From JAHFLD01 sp964367145 (lineage in GTDB: Bacteria; Patescibacteriota; Minisyncoccia; UBA6257; 1-14-0-10-40-38), in assembly GCA_964367145.1 (NCBI GenBank), contig CAYIWJ010000001.1, forward strand, positions 1 to 56,543: a DNA stretch of 56,543 bases. The letters run 5' to 3'. Shown piece after piece: positions 8,265 through 17,443 of the stretch. Under the pieces are notes generated by a model, which was not told the origin of the DNA, did not search any database, and worked only from the letters and a program-made list of their open reading frames with translations. The number at the start of each line of letters is the position of its first letter. The stretch's first letter is position 1. Position numbers and translations under genes: made by a program.

Positions 8265-9776
8265 ATGAATATTTTGGAAAAAATTAAAACAGCGCTAAGG
8301 ATCATTAATCCCATACCGGCAGTTGGCGGGCTTGAAATTAATGATACCGACATTAAATTTTTTTTGGTGAAAGGACTAAGTTTCAAAAAAGCTGGCTTGA
8401 GATTGCCCCCCGGAATTGTGGAAAACGGTAAAGTCAAAGACCTTCGCAACCTCGCCTTGGCCTTAAAATCACTCCACGCCAAATTCGCCAGCCAGAAAGA
8501 GGTCGTTCCGGTTGTCTTTCTAATGCCCGCGGAAAATCTTTATGTTCAGACCTTTACAGTTCCCCAAGTGGATGCGACGCGACTTGAAGAGACCGCTCGC
8601 TTAAATCTGGAAGTCATCTCCCCGCTTGAATTTTCTAAAGTTTATGCCAGTTGGCAAAAAATCGAGACTGCCAGCGAGGCGATTAACAGTCAGGAACTTC
8701 TTGGCGCTTTTGTGGAAAAAACAGTTGCCGATGAATTTTCTCTTGCCGCCACCGAAGCCGGCTTCGCTTTTGTTGCCGTTGGATTCTCGGCGCTCGCTCT
8801 TACTCGGGTTATTTGCCAAGAAGGTGTCGGTATCGATCAAAAGAAATCGTATTTAGTCCTCTTTTTCGGTCCCAATGGTCTTGAGATTTTTATCATCAAA
8901 AACAGTCACCTACACTTTCATCACTTTACCTCTTGGCGTACTCTGCAAGCCGAGGCACGCAAAGGAGAAATCGGCCTGCCAGAAATAAAAAAGTTTCTCA
9001 CCGAAGAAGTCCAGCGGATTATTAATTTTTATGCTAGCAAATGGGGTGGGGTTTTGGACGCGGCTATTTTGCTTACCCCGGGTCTGACCTCAGAAGTCTC
9101 GGCTGTCGTACAAGATGAATTTGGTCTCAAAATTCAGAATCTAACACTTGAACATTTTCCCAATATGAGCGAGGGCTGGCTGCCGACTTTAGGCGCCGCC
9201 CTTCGCGGACTAATTCCCCGTTCTTCAGATAAAATCATCAGTCTGGCCAGCACTTCGGCGCAAATGCATTATATTCAGGCGCGGGTCATAAAATTCGCCA
9301 GCTTTTGGCGTAAAGTATTGATTGCCGCTTTTGGTTTTTTTCTAATCGCCGAACTTGGAGTTTGTCTTATCGTTGCGCGGGAAGCGGCAGATATAAGCCT
9401 TCTAGTCACGCCTCGCTTGGAATCCGAAGAAGTCGCGATCTTATCTGATCTTCAAGAAAAGTCACTGAATTTAAATAGTTTGGCGGCAAAAGTTGTCGCG
9501 GTTAAAGAATCAAATGTTGATTGGGCGGATGGGCTTAAAAGAATTCGGGAAATTGGGGCGGGCTTGGTTCGTCTTAGAACTATCGCTATGAATATCGATT
9601 CAATCGTCATCGGTGCCACCGCGATAAATCAGGAGGCGGTAATTGAATTTCGCAATTCGCTTGAGCGCGATTCCAGGTGGCAGGAAGTGCGTCTACCGCT
9701 CGCGAATCTAAAAATAGCCGACGATGAGAGTGCCGAATTCATTCTTAATCTCAAGATTCGCCCAAAGGCAAATTAA
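8265..9776 (+). CDS. PilM-PilN fusion protein of the pilus alignment complex
   Basis: 503 residues. Residues about 1-330 have the character of the actin-like ATPase PilM (GLEINDTDIKFFLV at the start, VQTFTVPQVDATRLEETARLN matching the PilM dimer region). A single hydrophobic segment at about 350-372 is then followed by a coiled-coil and a small alpha/beta domain, as in PilN. In most bacteria PilM is cytoplasmic and PilN a separate bitopic membrane protein whose short N-terminal tail PilM binds; here they are one chain. The start at ATG 8265 follows the alignment of the PilM N terminus. Its stop overlaps the convergent pth gene by four bases. Confidence 0.78.
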   Translation: MNILEKIKTALRIINPIPAVGGLEINDTDIKFFLVKGLSFKKAGLRLPPGIVENGKVKDLRNLALALKSLHAKFASQKEVVPVVFLMPAENLYVQTFTVPQVDATRLEETARLNLEVISPLEFSKVYASWQKIETASEAINSQELLGAFVEKTVADEFSLAATEAGFAFVAVGFSALALTRVICQEGVGIDQKKSYLVLFFGPNGLEIFIIKNSHLHFHHFTSWRTLQAEARKGEIGLPEIKKFLTEEVQRIINFYASKWGGVLDAAILLTPGLTSEVSAVVQDEFGLKIQNLTLEHFPNMSEGWLPTLGAALRGLIPRSSDKIISLASTSAQMHYIQARVIKFASFWRKVLIAAFGFFLIAELGVCLIVAREAADISLLVTPRLESEEVAILSDLQEKSLNLNSLAAKVVAVKESNVDWADGLKRIREIGAGLVRLRTIAMNIDSIVIGATAINQEAVIEFRNSLERDSRWQEVRLPLANLKIADDESAEFILNLKIRPKAN

Positions 9777-10267
9777 GGAGTTTTAAGAGCGGCGATTATC
9801 TCATCCGCTATTTTTTTAAAAACCTCTTTAAAGATCGGCAATTCTTCGGGGGGGATTGGCTGGAGTACAAATTCCAACGATTTTCGCTCTTCGTTTGCCG
9901 ACCGAATACCAATGCGTGCCCGCCAAAAAGAATTGCTTTGCGCGGCGTCAAAAACACTTTGCACGCCATTGTGTCCCGCCGCGCCGCGTTCACGGATTAA
10001 TTGATAGCCAGCCAAGGAAATGTCGCTATCATCATGCGCCAGTAAAGTGGTTTCCGACGTCGCTCCCAAACGCTTCATTTCGGCTAAAATCAACTGCCCA
10101 CTCTCGTTCATAAAGCCTTGCGGAGGTAGTAAAACAATTCTTTCAAGCCAAGGGGTAAACTCGGCATAAGTTTGCAAAAAATTAACAAAACTAGCTCCGA
10201 TATTGTGGTAAATACCGGCATATTTATCTCCATAGTTGCCCAAGCCGGCAATTAATTTAAGTTTCAT
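9773..10267 (-). CDS. pth: peptidyl-tRNA hydrolase
   Basis: 164 residues, somewhat shorter than the usual 185-195. It releases tRNA from peptidyl-tRNAs dropped by stalled ribosomes. The active-site residues are visible: N11 and H21 in the GLGNYGDKYAGIYHNIG segment, N54 in GFMNESG, the Asp pair at 79-80, and N100 in GAAGHNG. It runs opposite to the flanking genes. There is no Shine-Dalgarno before the ATG. Confidence 0.93.
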   Translation of the reverse strand: MKLKLIAGLGNYGDKYAGIYHNIGASFVNFLQTYAEFTPWLERIVLLPPQGFMNESGQLILAEMKRLGATSETTLLAHDDSDISLAGYQLIRERGAAGHNGVQSVFDAAQSNSFWRARIGIRSANEERKSLEFVLQPIPPEELPIFKEVFKKIADEIIAALKTP

Positions 10268-10340
10268 TGTTGTTCTTTAAAAATAAGTATAGTAGAATGG
10301 CTGGCAATAGACCACAGCGCGCTCAATCAAAGAATTCAAC

Positions 10341-10928
10341 ATGCCCGGTAGACTTAAAAAGTTTTTATTATCAGTTTGGGAAGTGGTAGAGGTGGTGTTT
10401 GTGGCTACCGCGACCGTTTTTCTGATTCGTAGCTTCCTGGTCCAGCCGTTTTTGGTGAGCGGCGCCAGCATGGAACCCAATTTTTCTGATGGAAATTATC
10501 TGATTATCGATGAGATTACTTATCGCTTCCGCAGTCCGGAACGCGGCGAAGTTGTGGTTTTTCGTTTTCCCAAAGATCCATCGGTATTTTTCATTAAGCG
10601 CATTATCGGCTTACCCGGAGAGCGGATTGCGAATAGCGGCAATGGCATTATTGTCTATCACGACATTAAAGACACTACCGGAAAAGCCTTGACTGAATCT
10701 TACCTGTCCCGCGATAGCGTCAAGGATCGTTTTGATGTCTGGCTCAATAACGATGAATATTTTGTTCTCGGCGACAATCGTAACGCCAGTTTTGACTCCC
10801 GAAGTTGGGGCCCGATCAAGCGCGAAGCTATTGTCGGCGTCGTCAGAATTCGAGTTTTTCCGCTCCAAAAATTTAACAGCTTCACTCCTCCGCGATACGA
10901 AACAGCCGGCCAATCTTCAGCTCTATAA
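10341..10928 (+). CDS. lepB: signal peptidase I
   Basis: 195 residues with one N-terminal membrane helix (about 10-35). The Ser-Lys dyad is S43 in SGASMEPNF and K86 in FFIKRIIGLPGE; the box GDNRNASFDSR is also present. It removes signal peptides from secreted proteins at the outer face of the membrane and would process the many exported proteins in this window. A TATAGT at 10288-10293 is a possible -10 box. hisS begins four bases after its stop. Confidence 0.94.
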   Translation: MPGRLKKFLLSVWEVVEVVFVATATVFLIRSFLVQPFLVSGASMEPNFSDGNYLIIDEITYRFRSPERGEVVVFRFPKDPSVFFIKRIIGLPGERIANSGNGIIVYHDIKDTTGKALTESYLSRDSVKDRFDVWLNNDEYFVLGDNRNASFDSRSWGPIKREAIVGVVRIRVFPLQKFNSFTPPRYETAGQSSAL

Positions 10929-10931
10929 CCC

Positions 10932-12212
10932 ATGGGATCCGCGAAAAAAAGACCAAATAGTGTCAAAGCGCCAGAAGGAATGTACGATATTCTGCCGCAG
11001 GAATATTTAATTTGGGATCGGATGCGCAAGGTCGTTCGGGATTTTGCTGATTTTTATAATTTTTTTCGCATTGAAACGACCTTGATTGAACGAGAAGAAT
11101 TAATGGAGCGAGGTTTTGAAGACGATGACGAAATGCGGAACCGATCCTTGGTAATTCAGGAACGCGGGGAGCGCTTCATCGTCCGTCGCGATCCCGCCCT
11201 TTCAGTAATTCGGGCCTATGTTGAACACGGCCTAAGTTCAGTTAGTCAACCGCTTAAAGTTTTCTATGAAGGTCAGATTTTTGACAAGAACGGCTTTAAT
11301 GACGCGCCCGAATTTCGCGAAGCCCATTGCGCCGGGTTTGAAGTTATTGATGGCGAATCGGATCCGGTTTACGACGCCCAGATTATTTTGACCCTCTATC
11401 GCATTCTTGAAGAGCTAAAGGTGGATGGGATTTCTATCGGACTGAATACTCTCTGCTGTCGTCATTGCCGCATGGGTTACCGGAAGCAAATCAACGAGTA
11501 CATCAAAGGCAAAAAAAGCGATCTTTGCGTGCAGTGCGAAAAACATCTTACTGGAAAACCAGAAAAGATTTTAATCTGTGAAAACGAAAAGGATAAAGCT
11601 GTGCGTGAAGCTTATCCAGCCTCGGTTGACTATCTGTGTACTTATTGCCGGAGCAATTTTAAAAATATTTTTGAGTATCTTGAAGAGCTTGGATTGCAAT
11701 ATTCACTGTCCCCGCGACTCAAGAGCGAATGTGGTTATACGACTGGAACTTTGTTTGAAATCTACGGCGCGGATTTACCGTATCCTCTCGCCTCCGGCGG
11801 TCGGCACGATTATCTCGTTGAGTCTGTCGGCGGTAAAAACACGCCGGCGGTTGGCGGCGTAATCTATCTTGATCGTGTTGCTCGCTGGCTCAAGGCCAAG
11901 GGGGTGACTATCGCTCCGCATCGGGCTAAACCTAAAATATTCCTGATTCACATCGGCGCCTTGGCTCGTAAGAAGGCCCTGGGACTTATTGAACAACTTC
12001 GCGAAGCCAATGTCAGTGTCTGGGAATCTCTGGGTCGCGACGCGCTGAACATTCAGCTTAAGTTGGCGACTAAGATGGAATCTCCGCTAGCTTTGATTTT
12101 TGGCCAAAAAGAAGCCTTTGAAGACAGTATTATTATCCGCGACATGAAGAGCGGCATGCAGGAAACAGTACTCCTTAAAAAAGTAGTGGAGAATATCAAG
12201 AAGCGATTATGA
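10932..12212 (+). CDS. hisS: histidyl-tRNA synthetase
   Basis: 426 residues, the normal size. Class II catalytic core with motif 2 around FYEGQIFDKNG and the histidine-A-type motif; an inserted segment carries four Cys in two pairs (CCRHC and LCVQC regions plus CTYC), as in many HisRS. A C-terminal anticodon-binding domain starts at about 330 (KPKIFLIHIGALA). It charges tRNA-His. Its TGA stop overlaps the next ATG in ATGA, showing TGA is a stop in this organism. Confidence 0.93.
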   Translation: MGSAKKRPNSVKAPEGMYDILPQEYLIWDRMRKVVRDFADFYNFFRIETTLIEREELMERGFEDDDEMRNRSLVIQERGERFIVRRDPALSVIRAYVEHGLSSVSQPLKVFYEGQIFDKNGFNDAPEFREAHCAGFEVIDGESDPVYDAQIILTLYRILEELKVDGISIGLNTLCCRHCRMGYRKQINEYIKGKKSDLCVQCEKHLTGKPEKILICENEKDKAVREAYPASVDYLCTYCRSNFKNIFEYLEELGLQYSLSPRLKSECGYTTGTLFEIYGADLPYPLASGGRHDYLVESVGGKNTPAVGGVIYLDRVARWLKAKGVTIAPHRAKPKIFLIHIGALARKKALGLIEQLREANVSVWESLGRDALNIQLKLATKMESPLALIFGQKEAFEDSIIIRDMKSGMQETVLLKKVVENIKKRL

Positions 12213-12556
12213 CCAAACCGACTCAATCCTGTGTTTTTTGTCGGATTGCCCAAAAGGAAGTTCCTTCTGAGATTTTGTTGGAAAACGATCTCGCTCTAGT
12301 CTTTGCCGACATCCACCCCTCGGCTCCGGTTCATTACTTAGTGGTCCCCAAAGAGCACATTGAAACCGTTTCTCATCTAACCCGAAGTCACGCCCCGATT
12401 GCCGGCGAGTTAATCCTGCTCGCCAAAGAAGCGGCGCATCAGCTTGGTCTTTCGGGCTATAAATTGGTTTTTAATGTCGGTCGTGCCGGCGGACAAATAG
12501 TGGATCATATTCACCTTCATCTACTTGGTGGCTGGAAGCAAGTTGACTCCAACTAA
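12209..12556 (+). CDS. HIT family nucleotide hydrolase (HINT-like)
   Basis: 115 residues. The HIT motif is H100-I-H102-L-H104, preceded by the N-terminal CVFCRI pair that often binds zinc in this family. HINT-type proteins hydrolyse adenosine phosphoramidates or related nucleotides. It overlaps hisS by four bases, so the two are translationally coupled, which is notable since HINT enzymes act on aminoacyl-adenylates; a functional link here is inference. Confidence 0.9.
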   Translation: MTKPTQSCVFCRIAQKEVPSEILLENDLALVFADIHPSAPVHYLVVPKEHIETVSHLTRSHAPIAGELILLAKEAAHQLGLSGYKLVFNVGRAGGQIVDHIHLHLLGGWKQVDSN

Positions 12557-12607
12557 AAGCGCCCCTAGACAAGTCACAGCTAAAAAAGCTAGAATAAACG
12601 ACAATCT

Positions 12608-12823
12608 ATGGGTATCGAAATACGCAAAAAAGAAGGGGAGTCCGTCAACGCGCTAATCTATCGTTTTACCAAAAAAACTCAACAGAGTGGCATCTTGCGC
12701 GAATCCAAAAAACGCTTTTATCATAAGCGGGAGGTGAGTCGCATTAAGCGCAAAGCTTCGGCCTTGCACCGAGCCAAGAAACGCGAAGAATTTACTCGTG
12801 CCAGAAAGAACGGACTCGTATGA
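12608..12823 (+). CDS. rpsU: ribosomal protein bS21
   Basis: 71 residues, strongly basic, with the bS21 signature (VNALIYRFTKKTQQSGIL then KKRFYHKREVSRIKRK). bS21 sits beside the 16S 3' end on the 30S platform, where it affects the accessibility of the anti-Shine-Dalgarno in some bacteria. That is of interest because the anti-SD is missing from the 16S at the start of this window. Its TGA overlaps the start of the next gene. Confidence 0.95.
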   Translation: MGIEIRKKEGESVNALIYRFTKKTQQSGILRESKKRFYHKREVSRIKRKASALHRAKKREEFTRARKNGLV

Positions 12824-13272
12824 ATCCTCTCCAGGCCCTAATGGCTGATTTGAAAGCGGCCATGAAAGAAAAGCGCGAAGGCGATATACAAACCGCGCGT
12901 CTTCTGATTGCCGCTATTAAAAATCTGGAGATTCAGAAAAGAACCGACGGTAGAATAGGTGAACTGACCGAAGAAGAAATAATTCAACTGCTCCGAACCG
13001 AAGCCAAGAAGCGTAAAGATTCCATTACTGTTTTTTCAGCCAATAATCGCGAAGATCTTGCCGCCAAAGAACGAACTGAATTGGCTTACGTCGAAAAATA
13101 TTTACCTCAACTTTTAAACCGCGAAGCCACCGAAGAACTTGTCGCGAAAATCATTCACCAGAGCAAGCCGGTTGATTTTGGCTCGGCCATGAAAGAAGTT
13201 ATGAATCAGCTTAAAGGCAAAGTTGATAACGCCCTCGTCGCTCAAATTATCAAGCGCTTACTGCAAAAATAA
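12820..13272 (+). CDS. yqeY: GatB/YqeY domain protein
   Basis: 150 residues, the full YqeY length. Typical features are the N-terminal LKAAMKEKREGDIQTARLLIAAIKN and the C-terminal helical domain VNQLKGKVDNALVAQIIKRLL shared with GatB, where it contacts tRNA. The biochemical role of free YqeY is not settled. Following rpsU with a 4-base overlap is the usual arrangement in many bacteria. Confidence 0.92.
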   Translation: MNPLQALMADLKAAMKEKREGDIQTARLLIAAIKNLEIQKRTDGRIGELTEEEIIQLLRTEAKKRKDSITVFSANNREDLAAKERTELAYVEKYLPQLLNREATEELVAKIIHQSKPVDFGSAMKEVMNQLKGKVDNALVAQIIKRLLQK

Positions 13273-13285
13273 TTTTGCCGACTTT

Positions 13286-13735
13286 ATGGGAGCCATCCAA
13301 AGACGATCTTCATCGGTAAGCAATCGCATTGTTGTCATTGGGCTCCAAAAGAAAACATCGTCGCGTTTTCTTTCGTGCCTAAAAAAAGCAGCAGAATCTG
13401 TCGCTGGATTTCACGGCGCTCAAGGCGTTGAGTTTGAGGTCTATGTGGTTGATGACAAGATTTTACCCAAAAATGTCTTGGCCTATCCCTGGCCCATCAA
13501 TTTTCCGCGTCCCGAAACCAGTAAAAAATTTCTCGGAGAAATTTTTATCAATCCTCAATATATTCGCGCCGAAGGGCAAAATATTCTTTTTATGCTCATT
13601 CACGGTTTTTTGCACCTCTTGGGATATGACCACCAGAAAAAAAATGATACAATAGCGATGGAGAAGGAGGAACAAAGACTCCTTAAAGCATTTAGCAATC
13701 AAGCGCCCGCGAGTCTTGTTAAAACACTCGCTTAA
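13286..13735 (+). CDS. ybeY: endoribonuclease YbeY
   Basis: 149 residues from ATG 13286. The metal-binding motif H106-GFL-H110-LLGYD-H116 is complete. YbeY takes part in 16S rRNA 3'-end maturation and ribosome quality control. It follows yqeY closely and precedes ftsA. Its retention alongside an rRNA tail without an anti-SD means 3'-end processing probably still occurs. An upstream in-frame ATG at 13223 would overlap yqeY heavily and is less likely. Confidence 0.92.
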   Translation: MGAIQRRSSSVSNRIVVIGLQKKTSSRFLSCLKKAAESVAGFHGAQGVEFEVYVVDDKILPKNVLAYPWPINFPRPETSKKFLGEIFINPQYIRAEGQNILFMLIHGFLHLLGYDHQKKNDTIAMEKEEQRLLKAFSNQAPASLVKTLA

Positions 13736-13752
13736 TCGGTGCATCCACCGCA

Positions 13753-14985
13753 ATGTCACCCCGCCACATTCTTGGACTCGATGTTGGAACTCATACCATC
13801 AAAGCCGCCGTCGCCGAAGTTAAAAAAAACGGCGAGCTGAATCTTGTCTATCTTTCCAAATCGCCTTCGGCTGGCTTGCGTCGCGGCGCGGTTCACGATA
13901 TTACCGAGGCTACGCAAAAAATCGGCATCGTTCTTTCGGAAATTAAAAAAAACTATAAAGACGCGCTGGATAATATTGTACTTTCCGTTGGTACCGCCGA
14001 TGTCAAAATTCAGCCCTCGATTGGGGTAGTGGCCGTCTCTCGCGCCGACTACGAAATTTTTCGAGACGACATTGAACGAGCTGTTCAAAGTTCACAGGCA
14101 ATAAATTTGCCGCCCAACCGGATGGTTTTGCATCACTTAATCAGCGAATATATTGTTGATGGGGTTCGCGATATTCGCGATCCACTTGGCATGATCGGCA
14201 ATCGTCTGGAAGTTGGTAGTTTGATTATTGACGCCTTCGCGCCAATGGTAAAGAATCTTACCAGATGCGTGGAAGTTCTCGGCGGTAACCTTAGTGGCAT
14301 TATTTTGGGAACCATTGCCGCCGCGGAAGCCGTTCTTAGCCGCCGTCAAAAAGAACTTGGCGTGGTAGTCGTGGATATTGGTTTTGCCACCACCGGCATG
14401 GTAGTTTATGAGGAAGGAAAGCTTTTACATACGGCCATTCTTCCCTTTGGTTCTGGGCACATTACCAACGATCTGGCGATTGGACTCAAGGCTCCCATTG
14501 AAGTCGCGGAGGCGATTAAGCTTTCTTTTGGCTCGGCCATTGTCAAAGACAGCGGCAGTCGTGATAGCATTGATGTTGCCCGAATTGACCCGCGTCTCAA
14601 AGGTATCGTCTCCAAAAAACTGGTTTCCGAGATTATTGAGACGCGACTTGCGGAAATCTTCGAGCTTGTGAATAATGAGCTCAAAAGCATAGAACGAGCT
14701 GGAAAGCTTCCCGCCGGTGTAGTGCTGGTTGGCGGTGGCGCCAAAATGCCTGGAATCGTGGAATTAGCCAAGCAAGAGCTAAAACTTCCGGCGCAAGTGG
14801 CGATACCGGATATGAGCAAACTAACTGTGGTGAACGGCGAACTGGGGTTACAAGTTGAAGATCCGGAATACGCCCCCGTTCTCGGTCTTCTTCTTTATAG
14901 CCGAGAAATAAATCCGACTAATCGCAAATTAACCAACGGCTTTACAAATCTCTTCCGAAAAATATTTAAATATCTCATCCCTTAA
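13753..14985 (+). CDS. ftsA: cell division protein FtsA
   Basis: 410 residues, actin-like. It begins with the phosphate-1 loop ILGLDVGTHTIKAAV, contains the 1C domain after residue 80, the phosphate-2 segment VVVDIGFATTGM, and the adenosine loop VVLVGGGAKMPG. The extreme C terminus (LFRKIFKYLIP) is a short amphipathic helix that tethers FtsA to the membrane. It anchors the FtsZ ring. ftsZ follows after 11 bases. Confidence 0.95.
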   Translation: MSPRHILGLDVGTHTIKAAVAEVKKNGELNLVYLSKSPSAGLRRGAVHDITEATQKIGIVLSEIKKNYKDALDNIVLSVGTADVKIQPSIGVVAVSRADYEIFRDDIERAVQSSQAINLPPNRMVLHHLISEYIVDGVRDIRDPLGMIGNRLEVGSLIIDAFAPMVKNLTRCVEVLGGNLSGIILGTIAAAEAVLSRRQKELGVVVVDIGFATTGMVVYEEGKLLHTAILPFGSGHITNDLAIGLKAPIEVAEAIKLSFGSAIVKDSGSRDSIDVARIDPRLKGIVSKKLVSEIIETRLAEIFELVNNELKSIERAGKLPAGVVLVGGGAKMPGIVELAKQELKLPAQVAIPDMSKLTVVNGELGLQVEDPEYAPVLGLLLYSREINPTNRKLTNGFTNLFRKIFKYLIP

Positions 14986-14996
14986 GTTTTCCCGTT

Positions 14997-16247
14997 ATGA
15001 CCCAAAAAAACATCACAACCACGGCGGCGAAAAGATCCGCACCCTCAAGTTATAACGCCAGAATCAAGGTCGTCGGCATTGGCGGTGGCGGCGGACACGC
15101 CGTTTCCAGAATGTACGACAATCTCGGTGTTCGCGGCGTGGAGTTTATCGCAATCAATACCGATATTCAAGATCTGGAATATTGTCAGGCTAAACGAAAA
15201 ATTCAAATCGGAAAAAATCTTACTCGTGGTTTGGGAGCTGGCATGAATCCCGAGATCGGACGCCAGGCCGCAGAAGAAAACCGTGCCGAAATTTCCGAAA
15301 CTCTCAAAGGCGCTGATCTAGTTTTCTTAACCGCCGGTTTAGGCGGTGGCTCGGGTTCGGGCGGAATTTTAACCGTCGCCGACACCGCCAAAGAGAACGG
15401 AATTTTAACCGTCGCCGTTGTTACCAAGCCCTTTGCCTTTGAAGGAGCTCAAAGAGCTAAAATTGCCCAAGATGCTTTGGCTAAATTAAAAGAAAAAGTA
15501 GATACGCTAATCGTAGTCCCAAACGACAAAATTTTTGACATCATTAAAAAAGACACTCCGCTACTTAAAGCCTTTGAGCACATTGACGACGTTTTGCGTA
15601 GCGCTGTTCAGGGTATCGCCGAACTTATCGCCATGCCCGGCATCGTTAATGTGGACTTCGCCGATATTAAAGCGATTATGCAAAATTCGGGACCGGCTCT
15701 GGTGGGTATCGGTATCGCGAGCGGTCAAGAGCGAGCCACATCAGCCGCCAATCAAGCCATTCACTCGCCACTTTTAGAGATATCCGTTGACGGCGCCAAA
15801 GGTGTGCTTTTTGGCATCTCTGGCGGGCGCGACATGAGAATGACGGAGATAAACGAAATCGCCAAAATTATCTCCCAGACCATTGACCCCTCAGCCAAAA
15901 TTATCTTTGGCGCCTATCATGACCGTAAGCTAAAACCAGGGCAGATTAAGGTGGTCTTGATTGCTACCGGATTCGGGCCTCACTTTGGTCGTGATGCTGA
16001 ATCAGTGGCGCCATCGCTCTTTAATCCGGAGGCCAATTTTGGTCTTAACAAAGTTGAACATGCCAATCTAAACAGCGTCGCGCCCAAAGAAGTTCCGTCT
16101 CCAGCCAAAGAATTCAAAGAAAAGAACGAAAAACTACTCAAAGAAGTTAAGGATGATGGAAAAAAAAGTGGAGCCCATATTCCTCCCAAAAAAGAAGACG
16201 ACCTTTGGGACATACCGGCTTTTTTAAGAAAACGCCGTCGAGAATAA
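14997..16247 (+). CDS. ftsZ: cell division GTPase FtsZ
   Basis: 416 residues. It polymerises into the division ring. The tubulin signature is GGGSGSG (residues 116-122) instead of the common GGGTGTG or GGGTGSG, a Thr-to-Ser change. The T7 loop NVDFADIK keeps the catalytic acidic residues. After a charged linker (about 350-400) the C-terminal peptide DIPAFLRKRR matches the conserved FtsA-binding tail. No Shine-Dalgarno is present. Confidence 0.96.
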   Translation: MTQKNITTTAAKRSAPSSYNARIKVVGIGGGGGHAVSRMYDNLGVRGVEFIAINTDIQDLEYCQAKRKIQIGKNLTRGLGAGMNPEIGRQAAEENRAEISETLKGADLVFLTAGLGGGSGSGGILTVADTAKENGILTVAVVTKPFAFEGAQRAKIAQDALAKLKEKVDTLIVVPNDKIFDIIKKDTPLLKAFEHIDDVLRSAVQGIAELIAMPGIVNVDFADIKAIMQNSGPALVGIGIASGQERATSAANQAIHSPLLEISVDGAKGVLFGISGGRDMRMTEINEIAKIISQTIDPSAKIIFGAYHDRKLKPGQIKVVLIATGFGPHFGRDAESVAPSLFNPEANFGLNKVEHANLNSVAPKEVPSPAKEFKEKNEKLLKEVKDDGKKSGAHIPPKKEDDLWDIPAFLRKRRRE

Positions 16248-16261
16248 AAACGCCACCCCCA

Positions 16262-17311
16262 CTAAGCCGCTCCTTGAATCTCTCGTTGCTGATGCAAGCG
16301 ATAAGTCTCTAAGAGTACTAGAAAAATCGCCGCAATCAGTGGCCCATAAATAACCCCCAAGATTCCAAAAATTTTTAAGCCCCCCAAAATGGCGATAAAT
16401 ATAAAAAGCGGATGAGCGTCAATTTTGTTGGCGATGATTTTTGGTCTGATGATGTTGTCAATTGTTGATACTATTAAAAAATTGTAAAAGAAAAACCCCA
16501 AAGCCAACGCCGGCGACTTAATTGTTAATAGGTAGATCGTGGCTGGAATATAGATAATATAAGGACCCAAGAGGGGAATAAGTGATAGAAAAGCCATGAC
16601 CGCGCCCCACAGCACCGGCGTTTCTAAGCCAAAAATATAAAAACCAAAACCGGCCAAAATACCTTGGGCTAGCGCTGTTAAAAAGATGCCATAGATAATC
16701 GCCTTACCGGTTTCACGAAAAGTGCGAAACAGGTGAGCCCCTTCATTGTTTTTAAAGAGTTGAAGGTTAAGGAAAAACTTCCCAAATAAATCGCCGTCGC
16801 GAAGAAGATAGAAAATCGTAAAAAGCATAATAAAAAAAGAAACCAATAAACTAAAAACTCCGGACAGCAAGGTGCCGGTTTTTTGATAAATCGAAAGACT
16901 GAAACTCTTTAGCCAAGGAGCTACTTGCTCCTGAATGAAGTTTTCAACGTTAACATTGAGGTTGAGTTTCTGCGAAGCAATTTCCAGCTTATCGGCCAGA
17001 TTTTGATCAAGGGCGATATTATCTTTGGTGCTCAAAAATAGATTGAAAGCCTCACTACCCAAAAGCGTGGTGATGCCGATAAAGGGCAAGATAATACCAA
17101 CGACAATCACAAAAATAGTAACCAAAGCAGCTAGGTTTTTCTGGTCGCGAAAAAAAATACGAAGTTTATTATAGAGCGGAAAGGTCAGTGTGGCGAGCAA
17201 CGCCCCTAAAATAACCGGAGCATGAAAACCGCTTATCAAAAGCAGAGTTAAGCCAAGGAAAACAATCAATAACACTACCAAAATCCGTTCCGAGCCTTGA
17301 GGAGTCATCAA
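16262..17311 (-). CDS. AI-2E family permease (PerM/TqsA-like)
   Basis: 349 residues with about eight membrane helices, matching the length and the conserved C-terminal pattern of the family (PLIPLLGPYIIYIPATIYLL, then PKIIANKIDAHPLFIFIAILGGLKIFG and GVIYGPLIAA). Members include the autoinducer-2 exporter TqsA and sodium/proton antiporters; substrate cannot be predicted. It is convergent with ftsZ, with 14 bases between the stops. Confidence 0.88.
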   Translation of the reverse strand: MMTPQGSERILVVLLIVFLGLTLLLISGFHAPVILGALLATLTFPLYNKLRIFFRDQKNLAALVTIFVIVVGIILPFIGITTLLGSEAFNLFLSTKDNIALDQNLADKLEIASQKLNLNVNVENFIQEQVAPWLKSFSLSIYQKTGTLLSGVFSLLVSFFIMLFTIFYLLRDGDLFGKFFLNLQLFKNNEGAHLFRTFRETGKAIIYGIFLTALAQGILAGFGFYIFGLETPVLWGAVMAFLSLIPLLGPYIIYIPATIYLLTIKSPALALGFFFYNFLIVSTIDNIIRPKIIANKIDAHPLFIFIAILGGLKIFGILGVIYGPLIAAIFLVLLETYRLHQQREIQGAA

Positions 17312-17443
17312 GCTAAAGTATAAAACATATAAAACCCACCGGCAACGTGAGATCTTTTCTAAAAAACGGCCAAGACATCAAGCGCAAACCGCTGTCGCCA
17401 TCACAACTACAACGAGCTAGAAGTTGATTTTGTTAGCACTAAT

